Below are positions 40,807 through 50,028 of a DNA stretch of 50,455 nt, in pieces; positions within the stretch are counted from its first letter, which is position 1; each line of letters begins with the position of its first letter. The notes below the pieces were generated by a model. The model saw nothing but the letters and a program-made list of their open reading frames with translations, ran no database searches and was not told the origin of the DNA. The position numbers and the translations under genes are program-made. The stretch comes from Cryobacterium lactosi (GTDB lineage Bacteria > Actinomycetota > Actinomycetes > Actinomycetales > Microbacteriaceae). The stretch lies in the NCBI RefSeq assembly GCF_004403945.1, contig NZ_SOHM01000048.1, positions 517-50,971 on the forward strand, read 5' to 3'.

Positions 40807-41523
40807 CTAGAAGCGGTCGGGGCTCGGGGTGCTGGCCTGGCGGATCGACACGTCGGCGTGACGGTCGAAACGGTAGCCCACGCCGCGCACTGTGCGCACG
40901 ATGTCTTCGTAGCGGCCCAGCTTGGCGCGCAGTCGACGCACGTGCACGTCGATGGTGCGCTCGTTCGGCGCATCCTCTTCGCTGTCGGCGTCCCAGAGCT
41001 TGGAGATGAGCTCGGCGCGCTCGATGGTGCGGCCTTCGCGCAGCACCAGGTACTGCAACAGCTCGAACTCCTTGTAGGTGAGCGCGGCGGTCTCGTTGTC
41101 GAGGATCACGCGCTTGCGGGAGATGTCGACGACCACGCCGCCGGGTGCCCGGTCGGCGTCTTCGGGCGTGTTGCGGTGCTTGGCGAGGGCTGCCGGGTCC
41201 TGCAGTGCCAGGCGCACGACGTCCACGTCCCGGCCGCCGACGCCGTCCGGCGCCAGAGCCACCGCGGCGTGCGTCTCCGCCGAGGGGGCGATCGCCTGGG
41301 TCAGCTTCTTGAGCTCCTCAACGATGCGGTGCAAACTCGTGCCGGCGGCGGCGGCCTTGGCCTCGTCGATGCCCACGTAGAGCACGAAGCCGCGGGCCTG
41401 GGTGCCATCGGGCACGGCGCGGATGCGGGGGGCAGCAGGTGCCGGTGCCGGCGCCGGCGCCAGGGTGAGCTCGGGCCGGTAGGACTGAACGGAACGGGCG
41501 GAGTCGATGTGTGCGAGAGACAT
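40807..41523 (-). CDS. Orphan OmpR-type winged-helix regulator without receiver domain
   Basis: This is a 238-residue transcription factor. The C-terminal OmpR/PhoB winged helix (about residues 145-228) is clear: LTYKEFELLQYLVLREGRTIERAELISKLW, NERTIDVHVRRLRAKLG, IVRTVRGVGYRFD. The N-terminal part is not a receiver: it has a Pro/Ala linker (APAPAPAPAAPRI) and an unassigned alpha/beta stretch (YVGIDEAKAAAAGTSLHRIVEELKKL). No histidine kinase is nearby. It is preceded by a 307-nt leader with a Met/Cys-rich small peptide and alternative hairpins. The ATG at 41523 has AAGGAT upstream. The target is unknown; sulfur metabolism is suggested only by the leader. Confidence 0.88.
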   Translation of the reverse strand: MSLAHIDSARSVQSYRPELTLAPAPAPAPAAPRIRAVPDGTQARGFVLYVGIDEAKAAAAGTSLHRIVEELKKLTQAIAPSAETHAAVALAPDGVGGRDVDVVRLALQDPAALAKHRNTPEDADRAPGGVVVDISRKRVILDNETAALTYKEFELLQYLVLREGRTIERAELISKLWDADSEEDAPNERTIDVHVRRLRAKLGRYEDIVRTVRGVGYRFDRHADVSIRQASTPSPDRF

Positions 41524-41555
41524 GATGGGAATCCTTGGGGGTGATGATGCGCAAA

Positions 41556-41677
41556 GAACCCGGCGCATCCGCGCTCATGGGTTCGAAAAAGGTCGGCCAC
41601 AGCGGCCGGTGGGGCGGGCTGCCTCGATGAGGACGGCCCTGGAGTCGGTCTGCCGCTGTGGCGGCGTCCTCAGCGGC
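41556..41677 (-). promoter_or_regulatory. Candidate attenuator with alternative hairpins
   Basis: Reading the minus strand, segment 1 (GCCGCTG, 41677-41671) can pair with part of segment 2 (GCCACAGCGGC, 41662-41652). Segment 2 can instead pair over 11 bp with segment 3 (GCCGCTGTGGC, 41606-41596). Segment 3 is also part of a hairpin CGGCC-GCTGT-GGCCG (41608-41594) followed 3 nt later by TTTTT. A further GAACCC/GGGTTC stem (41584-41556) ends in TTT before the regulator's ribosome-binding site. Pairings 2:3 and 3:terminator exclude each other. Confidence 0.6.
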
Positions 41678-41728
41678 TGCAGATGAGCGGGTGAGGGGCG
41701 AGCGACTCGGCGTGGGTGCCTGTCTGGT

Positions 41729-41830
41729 CTAGCGGCACATTCGGCAACACGCCATCACGCTGCCGGGCATCATCATGCCGGCAGTCCCCAAAGCCTCGAT
41801 GGAGGTCGGGATGCGTGTGGTGGAAGTCAT
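41729..41830 (-). CDS. Leaderless Met/Cys-rich leader peptide
   Basis: This 33-codon open frame starts at ATG 41830, 7 nt after the -10, so the mRNA probably begins at the start codon. The peptide opens MTSTTRIPTSIEALG, then GMMMPGSVMACCRMCR and stops with TAG. It contains six Met and three Cys, most of them in the last half. The gene ends 205 nt before the regulator start. Actinobacteria are known to use cysteine-containing leader peptides upstream of sulfur genes, and this would fit that type. It is too short for family assignment. Confidence 0.6.
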   Translation of the reverse strand: MTSTTRIPTSIEALGTAGMMMPGSVMACCRMCR

Positions 41831-41837
41831 GAATGCG

Positions 41838-41867
41838 AGTAAAGCCGACTGTGACGCGGTGTGTCAA
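41838..41867 (-). promoter_or_regulatory. Promoter of leader peptide and regulator
   Basis: Consensus TTGACA (41867-41862) and TTTACT (41843-41838) are spaced by 18 nt on the minus strand, with the leader ATG 7 nt further on. Confidence 0.75.
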
Positions 41868-41939
41868 TTCAATGACGACGGAAGTCGTGGGAGGGGCTGC
41901 ACCACGTTCACGGGGATTGTGTGAAATCGGAGGATCTCG

Positions 41940-41999
41940 CACAAAAGTGCTCTTCGTCAAAGAAATCAACAGTGAAATCAAATATTTCAAAGTTTTGTG
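41940..41999. other. AT-rich island with inverted repeats
   Basis: About 60 bp of clearly low GC content lie in a high-GC window, between upp and the leader promoter. They are bounded by CACAAAA (41940-41946) and TTTTGTG (41993-41999) and contain TGAAAT/ATTTCA (41973-41978, 41984-41989). There is no open frame. The remaining parts of the 591-bp gap (41880-41939, 42000-42114) show no gene. It could be a binding site for a regulator or a nucleoid protein such as Lsr2. Confidence 0.5.
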
Positions 42000-42114
42000 A
42001 ATCCAACGACCATCGGCGCGTCGCGCGTCGCAGGATCTGCGTACGGCGGGCGCGCCGAATGTTACGACGTTCGCGGCGGGCCGGATCGGGAACGGCGGAT
42101 CGGGCCGAGCCAAA

Positions 42115-42747
42115 TCAGACCAGGCCGTAGAGCCTGTCGCCGGCGTCGCCGAGACCGGGAACGATGTAGCCGTGCTCGTCGAGGCGTTCGTCGACCGCGC
42201 CCAGAACGATGGTGACCTCACGGCCGGCCAGCGCCTTCTCCACGGCCGCGAGGCCCTCGGGGGCGGCCAGGATGCAGATGGCGGTGACGTCGACGGCGCC
42301 GCGGTCGAAGAGGAATTCGATGGCCGCGATCAGCGAGCCGCCGGTGGCCAGCATCGGGTCGAGCACAAAACACTGCCGGTCGGACAGGTCGTCGGGCAGG
42401 CGCTCCGCGTACGTGGTCGGCTGCAGGGTCTCTTCGTTGCGTGCCATACCCAGGAAGCCGACCTCGGCCGTGGGAAGCAGCTTGACCATGCCCTCGAGCA
42501 TGCCCAGGCCGGCGCGGAGGATCGGCACCACGAGCGGCTTCGGGTCGCTGATCTTCACACCCTTGGCCAGCGCGACCGGCGTCTGCACGGTCACTTCTTC
42601 GACGCGAACGCCACGAGTTCCCTCATAGGCGAGCAGGGTCATCAGCTCTTCCACCAGCGCCCGGAACATCGGTGACGAGGTGCTCTGATCACGCAGCACC
42701 GTGAGCTTGTGGGTGATGAGGGGATGGTCGGCTACGTGGACTCGCAT
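42115..42747 (-). CDS. upp: Uracil phosphoribosyltransferase
   Basis: This 210-residue enzyme makes UMP from uracil and PRPP in pyrimidine salvage. The PRPP-binding loop is [19 protein letters not shown] (about 128-146). The C-terminal uracil-binding region is [16 protein letters not shown], and the N-terminal stretch is [19 protein letters not shown]. The length matches bacterial Upp. It is divergent from tadA with a 65-bp gap. Confidence 0.96.
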   Translation of the reverse strand: MRVHVADHPLITHKLTVLRDQSTSSPMFRALVEELMTLLAYEGTRGVRVEEVTVQTPVALAKGVKISDPKPLVVPILRAGLGMLEGMVKLLPTAEVGFLGMARNEETLQPTTYAERLPDDLSDRQCFVLDPMLATGGSLIAAIEFLFDRGAVDVTAICILAAPEGLAAVEKALAGREVTIVLGAVDERLDEHGYIVPGLGDAGDRLYGLV

Positions 42748-42749
42748 AG

Positions 42750-43973
<1,224 letters not shown>

Positions 43974-43977
<4 letters not shown>

Positions 43978-44936
43978 TCGAGGCCCTTGATCACGATCGC
44001 GTCGGTGGGTGGGCTCACCGTGGCCGGGTCGACGTAGAGGTCGGGTTCCAGGTAGATCACCCGGGCGCTGGGCACCGCCTGCCGGATGCGGGCCTCGATG
44101 GTGTCGATTCCCGCGGCCACGTCGGAGAACCTCTGGCTGGAGTCGAAGGAGAGCTTGGCGGCCACGAGCAGCTCGTCCGGGCCGAGGTAGAGGGTCTTCA
44201 GGTGGATCAGGTTCTTGGTCTCGGGGCCGTCCAGGATGGCGGCCTTGATGGCGTCGACATCCGCAGCGTTGGCGCCCTCGCCGACCAGCAGGCTCTTGGT
44301 TTCGATGCCCAACACGATGGCCACCAATACGAGCAGCACGCCGATCCCGAGGGTGCCGATCGCGTCCCAGGTGGCGTCGCCGGTGACCACGGTGAGGCTG
44401 ACGCCGCCCAGCGCCAGGGTCAACCCGGTCAGCGCCGCGACGTCTTCAAGCAGCACCACGGGAAGCTCGGGGGCCTTGGCGTGCCTGATGAACTGAACCC
44501 AGGTCTCGTTCTTACGGGTGTGGTTGGACTCCTTCACCGCGGTGCGCAGCGAGAAGGACTCCAGGCCGATCGCGACGAGCAACACCAGGATCGGCAGCCA
44601 GGCGTTTTCGAGTTCGTGCGGGTTCTGCAGCTTCTCGATGCCCTCGTAGATCGAGAACACGCCGCCGACGGAGAACAGGATGATCGACACCACGAACGCG
44701 TAGACGTAGCGTTCGCGCCCGTAGCCGAACGGATGGTCGGTGTCCGCGGCCTTCTTCGACTTCCGGCCGCCGATCAGCAGCAGGATCTGATTGCCCGAGT
44801 CGGCCAGGGAGTGCACGCCCTCGGCGAGCATCGAGGATGAGCCCGACACGAACCAGGCGATGAACTTGGTGATCGCAATGCCGAGATTGGCGAGCAGCGC
44901 CGCCACAATCGCCTTGTTACCGCCTGATGCGCTCAT
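43974..44936 (-). CDS. Cation diffusion facilitator transporter
   Basis: This is a 320-residue CDF protein that exports divalent metal such as Zn, Fe or Mn by proton exchange. The first helices include LLANLGIAITKFIAWFVSGSSSMLAEGVHSLADSGNQ, with the metal-site H/D (EGVHSLADSGN). HPFGYGRERYVYAFVVS follows. The C-terminal cytoplasmic domain (about 225-320) contains DVDAIKAAILDGPE. The metal cannot be decided from sequence. It is upstream of and overlaps the amidotransferase gene, and is divergent from proC. Confidence 0.92.
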
Positions 44937-44985
44937 GCGACCAATCCTAGAACTGTCGAACCACGCCGAAAACTACACTGGGGAG

Positions 44986-45834
44986 ATGACTTCGACCGCA
45001 CCCGTCACCCTGCCCGCCATCGCCTTCCTGGGGGCCGGATCGATGGCCAGGGCCGTCCTGGCCGGACTGCTCAAGCCCACCGTCACGGTGACCGGCGGCA
45101 TCCGCACCACCAACCGCTCGGCGGCGAAGGCGGCCGAATTGGCCGGCACCGACGGCGTCACCGCGTGGGCGACCGACACCGAGCCGAACGCCAACCGCCT
45201 CGCCGTGGCCGGTGCCGGCATCGTGATCGTGGCCGTCAAGCCAGCCATGGTGCCCGACCTGCTCGCCGAGATCGCCGACAGCCTCGAGCCCGGCACTCTC
45301 GTCGTGAGCGTCGCAGCCGGCGTGACCATCGCCACCTTCGAAAAGCACCTGCCCGACGGGGTGGCCGTGATCCGGTCGATGCCGAACACCCCGGCCGTGG
45401 TGGGCATGGCTGTCACCGGGCTCAGCGCCGGCACCCGGTCCACGGCCGAGCAGATGGCGCTGGCGACGGCGTTGTTCGAAACCGTGGGGGAGGTGCTGGT
45501 GGTGTCCGAAGACAAGATCGACGCGCTGAGCACCATTTCCGGGTCCGGTCCGGCGTACGTCTTCTACCTCATCGAGCAGCTCACCCTGACGGCCATCGAC
45601 AAGGGATTCACGCCAGCCGAGGCAGCCACCATGGTCAACGGCACGTTCCTCGGCGCGAGCGCGCTGCTGGCCGTCTCCGACCTCACGCCCTCCGAGCTGC
45701 GCCGCCAGGTAACGAGCCCCAAGGGCACCACCGAGCGGGCCGTGCAGCAGCTCGAGACCGGCGACGTCAAGGGCCTTTTCGACCGGGCGACGGATGCGGC
45801 GCTCGCCCGCGCCCGCGAGCTCGCCGCCTCGTAG
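44986..45834 (+). CDS. proC: Pyrroline-5-carboxylate reductase
   Basis: This 282-residue enzyme catalyses the last step of proline synthesis, reducing pyrroline-5-carboxylate with NAD(P)H. The Rossmann motif is IAFLGAGSMARAVLAGLL at 12-29. The signature SGSGPAYVFYLIEQL and the C-terminal LRRQVTSPKGTTERAVQQLE are intact. The ATG at 44986 has TACACT 6 nt upstream, suggesting a leaderless start. The longer open frame upstream is antisense to the CDF gene. Confidence 0.96.
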   Translation: MTSTAPVTLPAIAFLGAGSMARAVLAGLLKPTVTVTGGIRTTNRSAAKAAELAGTDGVTAWATDTEPNANRLAVAGAGIVIVAVKPAMVPDLLAEIADSLEPGTLVVSVAAGVTIATFEKHLPDGVAVIRSMPNTPAVVGMAVTGLSAGTRSTAEQMALATALFETVGEVLVVSEDKIDALSTISGSGPAYVFYLIEQLTLTAIDKGFTPAEAATMVNGTFLGASALLAVSDLTPSELRRQVTSPKGTTERAVQQLETGDVKGLFDRATDAALARARELAAS

Positions 45835-45846
45835 CCTGTCGGCCGG

Positions 45847-46518
45847 TCAGGAGCCGAGCGCCGCGAAACGTTCGATGTCGCCCTCGGTGCCGGCGACGAT
45901 GATGAGGTCGTGATTGGACACGACGGTCTCGGCGGTGGCGTAGGTGAACGGGCGGCCGGGGCTCTTCACGCCCACGACGGTGACCTTGTGCTTGGTGCGC
46001 ACGCCGGACTCGGTGAGGTTGAGCCCGCGGATCGGCTTGGGCGGGTACATCTTGACGAGCGCGAAGTCGTCATCGAACTCGATGAAGTCCAGCATCCGCC
46101 CCGACACCAGGTGCGCGACGCGCTCGCCGGAGTCGGCCTCGGGGTAGATCACGTGGTTGGCGCCGATGCGTTCGAGGATCTTGCCGTGCGACTGGGAGAT
46201 GGCCTTCGCCCAGATCTGCGGGATCTTGAGGTCGACGAGGTTGGCGACGATCAGCACACTGGCCTCGATCGAGGAACCGACGGCGCACACCGCCACGGAG
46301 AAATCCTGGGCGCCGATCTGGCGCAGCGCGTCGATGGACTTGGCGTCGGCCTGCACGGCGTGGGTGACACGCTCGGACCACTTCTGCACGAGCGCCTCGC
46401 TGCTGTCCACGGCGAGGACCTCACGGCCCAAACGGTCGAGCTTGCCGGCCGTCGCGGCACCGAACCGACCCAGTCCGATGATCAGAACGGGGGCGTCGTG
46501 CTTGATCCGGTCAACCAA
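45847..46518 (-). CDS. TrkA/KtrA-type potassium uptake regulatory subunit
   Basis: This 223-residue RCK protein gates the membrane subunit encoded upstream. RCK_N is visible as VLIIGLGRFGAATAGKLDRLGREVLAVDSSEALV (about 11-44), and an RCK_C domain follows (about 140-220, ending VSNHDLIIVAGTEGDIERFAAL). It uses a TTG start with AGGAAAGG 7 nt upstream, and overlaps the stop of the trkH-type gene by 8 bp. It probably binds NAD(H) or ATP/ADP, as is usual for KtrA. Confidence 0.94.
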   Translation of the reverse strand: MVDRIKHDAPVLIIGLGRFGAATAGKLDRLGREVLAVDSSEALVQKWSERVTHAVQADAKSIDALRQIGAQDFSVAVCAVGSSIEASVLIVANLVDLKIPQIWAKAISQSHGKILERIGANHVIYPEADSGERVAHLVSGRMLDFIEFDDDFALVKMYPPKPIRGLNLTESGVRTKHKVTVVGVKSPGRPFTYATAETVVSNHDLIIVAGTEGDIERFAALGS

Positions 46519-47953
46519 CGATGGGCCTTTCCTCGGGGCGTTTGAACAACTGTCTACTTTGGCTCGCTGCCAGCGCCGCCGCGAGAGTCACTGTACCAAC
46601 CCGGCCCATGAACATCGTGGCGGCCAGAACGTAGACCCCCTCGGGCGGCAGCTCGGCGGTCAGCCCCGTTGACAGCCCCACGGTCGCGAACGCCGAGATC
46701 ACGTCAAAAAGCACGACGTCAAGCGCCTGCTTGGAGATGTGCAGGATCAGGATGCTCGACACGGCGACCGTGGTCGCGCCCCACAGCACCACGCTGACCG
46801 CCAGGCGCAGGATGTCGCTGGGGATGCGGCGGCCGAACGCTTCCATCTGTTCCTTGCCCTGGGCCTCGGCGAACGCGGCCAGGAACAGCACCGCGAGGGT
46901 GGTCACCTTGATGCCGCCTGCGGTGGAGGCCGAGCCGCCACCGATGAACATCAGCATGTCGCTGAGCAGCAGGCTGGAGCCGTGCAGGTCGGCGATGTCG
47001 ATGGTGGCGAAACCGCCGGACCTTGTCATCACCGACATGAACATGGATTGGAAGATGGTGTCGCCGGCGTTCAACGACCCAAAGGTCTTCGGGTTGTCGA
47101 ACTCCAGAATGATGTAGAAGATCATGCCGATGACCAGCAGCAGAACCGTGGTCCAGAGGGTGAGCTTCACGTGCACCGACCAACGGCGGGGGGTGCGCCA
47201 GTGCCGGGCGAAGGTCATCAGCACCGGGAAGCCCAGGCTGCCCAGGAACACGCCGGTCATCAGGGCGCCGAGGAACCAGTAATCGTTAGCGAACTGGCCG
47301 ATGCCCTCCGCATTCGGGCTGAACCCGGTGTTGGTGAAGGCCATTGCGGCGTAATAGATGCTCTGCCACAGGGCCTCGCCGGTGGGCACGCCGTCGATCA
47401 GCATCCGCGGGAACAGGAGCAGGGCGACGGCCGCCTCGATGGCCAAGGTGCTGATGGCCACGGTGAGCAGCAGGCTGCCGACCTCACCGAGCCGCACGGC
47501 CTGACCCTCGTTGACCGGGCCCATGTGGATGCGGGACGGGTTCGAGTCGCTGGCCGCCATGAGCTTGGCGCGCAGGCCCAGGCGGCGGGAGATGACCAGG
47601 CCCATCAGGGACGCCAGGGTCAGCACCCCCATGCCGCCGATGTTGACGCCGACGACGACGAGAACGTTCCCGAACGCCGACCAGTGCGTGGCCATGTCCA
47701 CAGTGCTCAGGCCGGTGACGCAAATCACCGACACGGCAGTGAACACGGCGTCGTGCAGCGGGGTTTCCGTGTCGCCGGCGGAGGCGATCGGCAAGGAGAA
47801 CAGCAGGGTGAAGAGCAGGATCAGGGCGGTGAACACGAACAGCGCGAACCTGGACGGCGACTTGCGCACGATCCCGTCGACAGAGTCGCGGATGCGCCCG
47901 TACCAAGTCCCGGAATTCTTCGTGAACCGTGTGGTGGGGGCCTGCGTTTTCAC
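46511..47953 (-). CDS. TrkH/KtrB-type potassium channel subunit
   Basis: This is a 480-residue membrane protein of the TrkH/KtrB family with four pore repeats. Selectivity-loop regions are visible (VICVTGLSTVD, AFTNTGFSPNAEG, VMTRSGGFATIDI, SAFATVGLSTGLTAE), each with the conserved glycine. GGGSASTAGGIKVTTLAVLF is a strong family marker. It imports potassium together with the RCK subunit encoded downstream. The start is GTG at 47953. Confidence 0.95.
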   Translation of the reverse strand: MKTQAPTTRFTKNSGTWYGRIRDSVDGIVRKSPSRFALFVFTALILLFTLLFSLPIASAGDTETPLHDAVFTAVSVICVTGLSTVDMATHWSAFGNVLVVVGVNIGGMGVLTLASLMGLVISRRLGLRAKLMAASDSNPSRIHMGPVNEGQAVRLGEVGSLLLTVAISTLAIEAAVALLLFPRMLIDGVPTGEALWQSIYYAAMAFTNTGFSPNAEGIGQFANDYWFLGALMTGVFLGSLGFPVLMTFARHWRTPRRWSVHVKLTLWTTVLLLVIGMIFYIILEFDNPKTFGSLNAGDTIFQSMFMSVMTRSGGFATIDIADLHGSSLLLSDMLMFIGGGSASTAGGIKVTTLAVLFLAAFAEAQGKEQMEAFGRRIPSDILRLAVSVVLWGATTVAVSSILILHISKQALDVVLFDVISAFATVGLSTGLTAELPPEGVYVLAATMFMGRVGTVTLAAALAASQSRQLFKRPEERPIVG

Positions 47954-48029
47954 GTGAATCGCCTCGCCTGGCCGGTGGTCGCTGACAACTTGTCATAGTA
48001 CCCGCACCGGGAATGACTAGCCTTGGGGC

Positions 48030-48488
48030 ATGGCAGACATCTTTGGCGTGGTGGCGGACTCGACCCGACGCGATATCTTACGCATTCTCCTCGAGCGCTA
48101 CAACCAGTCCAGCGCCGCCCAGGGGGAGTTGAGTGTCTCCGACATCGTCAGCTCGCTGGGGTTGAGCCAGCCCACAGTGTCCAAGCACCTCAAGGTGTTG
48201 CGCGAGGCCGGCTTGGTCGGCGTGCGTGAAGAGGGCCAGCACCGGTACTACCACCTCGACTATGCACCGCTCGAGGAGATCGAGGACTGGCTGATCCCGT
48301 TCCTCAGCATCGATGTGGACACCTCTCTCGTCGGCGCCGTCGACGACACCGAGGTGCTCAAGGACGAGCAGCGTGCCTTCGCTGCGGCGATCGGCAAGGC
48401 CTTCGCCGACACTTCTTTCCAGATGCAGCACGTGGTCAAGGACTCCAGCGTGAAGAAGAGCGTCAAGAAGTGGCGCAAGAACGACTAG
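48030..48488 (+). CDS. ArsR-family winged-helix regulator
   Basis: This 152-residue regulator has the ArsR-type DNA-binding domain in the first 85 residues (FGVVADSTRRDILRILLE, VSDIVSSLGLSQPTVSKHLKVLREAGLVGVREEGQHRYYHL). No metal-binding cysteines are visible. The C-terminal tail is unusual for the family and ends in a basic lysine-rich segment (KDSSVKKSVKKWRKND). The ATG has TAGCCT 6 nt upstream. The target is unknown. Confidence 0.9.
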   Translation: MADIFGVVADSTRRDILRILLERYNQSSAAQGELSVSDIVSSLGLSQPTVSKHLKVLREAGLVGVREEGQHRYYHLDYAPLEEIEDWLIPFLSIDVDTSLVGAVDDTEVLKDEQRAFAAAIGKAFADTSFQMQHVVKDSSVKKSVKKWRKND

Positions 48489-48550
48489 CGGCCGGCGGGG
48501 CATCGCTCTAGAGTTACGGCACATTCACCAGCCGAACGAGGGAGCCGCCC

Positions 48551-48784
48551 ATGTCACGCGAGCTCCCCGACCCGCGACTGGACGATCTGCGCTTCCTCAC
48601 CGTCGCCGAAGTCGCCGACGTGATGAGGGTGTCCAGGATGACCGTATACCGCCTCGTGCACGCCGGCGAGCTGCCTGCCGTTCGCTTCGGACGCTCGTTC
48701 CGGGTGCCCGAAGCGGCCGTCCGGCGGGCCATTGAACCCACTCTCGGAGGAAGTGAGTCGGACGGGACTTTCTTTATCCGTTAG
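48551..48784 (+). CDS. Small BldC/excisionase-type HTH protein
   Basis: This is a 77-residue single-domain MerR-like HTH protein of the excisionase/BldC type: RFLTVAEVADVMRVSRMTVYRLVHAGELPAVRFGRSFRVPEAAVRRAI. No phage genes are nearby, so it is probably a chromosomal regulator, not an excisionase. It is followed by the bS22 gene with a TAGAAT -10-like element at its 3' end. This pairing appears to be common in Actinobacteria (from general knowledge). Confidence 0.88.
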   Translation: MSRELPDPRLDDLRFLTVAEVADVMRVSRMTVYRLVHAGELPAVRFGRSFRVPEAAVRRAIEPTLGGSESDGTFFIR

Positions 48785-48844
48785 AATGGGGTTTTCGTGT
48801 CGGTCGCGAATCCCGCGGCTAAACCAAATCTTTGTGAGGTCCGT

Positions 48845-48943
48845 GTGGGTTCTGTAATCAAGAAGCGACGCAAGCGTATGGCGAAGAAGAAGCACCGCAA
48901 GCTGCTTCGTAAGACTCGCCACCAGCGTCGTAATAAGAAGTAG
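48845..48943 (+). CDS. 30S ribosomal protein bS22 (AURKAIP1/COX24-like)
   Basis: This is a 32-residue, extremely basic protein: MGSVIKKRRKRMAKKKHRK, then a second basic half ending in RRNKK. It matches the small actinobacterial protein described as bS22 in mycobacterial ribosomes, which sits near the decoding centre. The start is GTG at 48845, with GAGG 5 nt upstream. A TAGAAT -10-like element at 48782-48787 and the terminator at 48970 suggest its own short transcript. Lys and Arg codons are mostly AAG and CGN. Confidence 0.93.
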   Translation: MGSVIKKRRKRMAKKKHRKLLRKTRHQRRNKK

Positions 48944-48969
48944 ACGGTTCCGGCCGTTTTTATGAGCTG

Positions 48970-48998
48970 AGCGCTAGGTCTGTGACCTAGCGCTTTTT
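48970..48998. terminator. Bidirectional intrinsic terminator after bS22
   Basis: An 11-bp perfect stem AGCGCTAGGTC/GACCTAGCGCT with TGT loop (48970-48994) is followed by TTTT. It overlaps the last codons of the convergent HAD gene. Confidence 0.92.
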
Positions 48999-49706
48999 GC
49001 TTGCTCGCGCGGCCTTGAGCTGGGCGACTTTCATGTGCATGATCGGCCAGCCGCGCGCCACAGCGTATCGGCGCAGGGTGGTGTCCGGGTTCACGGCAAC
49101 TGGGTTGCCGACGAGCTCCAGCAACGGAATGTCGTTGTGTGAATCCGAATAGGCCCAGCAGCGGGCCAGGTCGATGTCGCGCGCCTCGGCGATCCCGCGA
49201 GCGACGACGGCCTTGCGCTCGCCGTGGCAGATGCCATCGACCAATTGCCCGGTGAAGATTCCGTCGACCGTTGCGAGCTTGGTGCCGAGCGCGCCCGTGA
49301 GCTCCAGGCGCTCCGCGATCACATCGGCGACCTCTTGCGCGGTCGCGGTCACCAGCCAGACCTCGCGGCCGGCCTCGAGGTGGGCGTGGGCGACAGCGAC
49401 GGTCTCCGGCCAGAGCCGGTGGATCAGTCTGGAGTCGAAGATGTCGTGGCTGAGCGTGATGAGTTCGGTGCGGGTGTGCCCGGTGATCATGTCCATCGCC
49501 CGCAACCTGAGCCGGGCGATGTTGATGCCGTCTTCGCCGACCGCCAGAAACCGGGTCTGATTCCAGCCGAACGAGAGGATGTCGGCAAGGGAGATGAATC
49601 GCATCCGCCAGGCGCCGACGCCCACATGATAGAGGCTCGCGCCGCGGAGCAAGGTGTTGTCCACATCGAAGAACGCGATTGCGCGGGGGCCGGATTCTTC
49701 GGACAT
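48987..49706 (-). CDS. HAD-IB family phosphatase
   Basis: This is a 239-residue HAD subfamily IB hydrolase related to SerB and to phosphatase domains linked with lipid enzymes. Motif I is FFDVDNTLLRG with D14 and D16, WLVTATAQEV is motif II, and YSDSHNDIPLLELVGNPVAVNPD is motif IV. The C-terminal end is basic (KAARASKKR). The substrate is unknown. The ATG at 49706 has TAGACT 8 nt upstream. Its 3' end runs into the bS22 terminator. Confidence 0.92.
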   Translation of the reverse strand: MSEESGPRAIAFFDVDNTLLRGASLYHVGVGAWRMRFISLADILSFGWNQTRFLAVGEDGINIARLRLRAMDMITGHTRTELITLSHDIFDSRLIHRLWPETVAVAHAHLEAGREVWLVTATAQEVADVIAERLELTGALGTKLATVDGIFTGQLVDGICHGERKAVVARGIAEARDIDLARCWAYSDSHNDIPLLELVGNPVAVNPDTTLRRYAVARGWPIMHMKVAQLKAARASKKR

Positions 49707-49758
49707 TGCGCCTGAGTCTACTAACGGTTGCCGCACCGCGGCGGCCTAGGCTGGGGGC

Positions 49759-50028
49759 ATGTCCACCGCGCACCTGACCCTGATCGGCAAGCCGGGGTGC
49801 CACCTCTGCGACGACGCCAGGGCGGTGGTCAACACCGTGCTCGAGCAGCTCGGGACCGAGCCCGGTGCGCCGGAGGTGGCGCTCGAGGAGAAGTCGATCC
49901 TTGACGACCCGGCGCTGCACGAGCTCTACGTCGAAGACATCCCGGTGCTGCTGATCAACGGCCTGGTCCACAACTACTGGCGCATCGATCCGGTGCGCCT
50001 ACACACCGCACTCCTGGAGGTCCGATGA
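49759..50028 (+). CDS. Glutaredoxin-like protein
   Basis: This is an 89-residue thioredoxin-fold protein of the DUF836/glutaredoxin type. The redox motif is CHLC in LIGKPGCHLCDDARAVV (about 14-17), and the cis-proline region is VEDIPVLLINGLV. It probably catalyses thiol-disulfide exchange in the cytoplasm. TAGGCT lies 6 nt before the ATG. The Dabb gene overlaps its stop by 4 nt. Confidence 0.9.
   Translation: MSTAHLTLIGKPGCHLCDDARAVVNTVLEQLGTEPGAPEVALEEKSILDDPALHELYVEDIPVLLINGLVHNYWRIDPVRLHTALLEVR

Noticed and set aside
46739..47998. 419-codon plus-strand frame over the TrkH gene
   Set aside because: Shadow frame rich in Gln/Gly/His with no domain; TrkH is unambiguous on the other strand.
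48551..48784. Excisionase gene marking a prophage or integrative element
   Set aside because: No integrase, attachment repeats or phage genes nearby; it is flanked by a housekeeping ribosomal gene.
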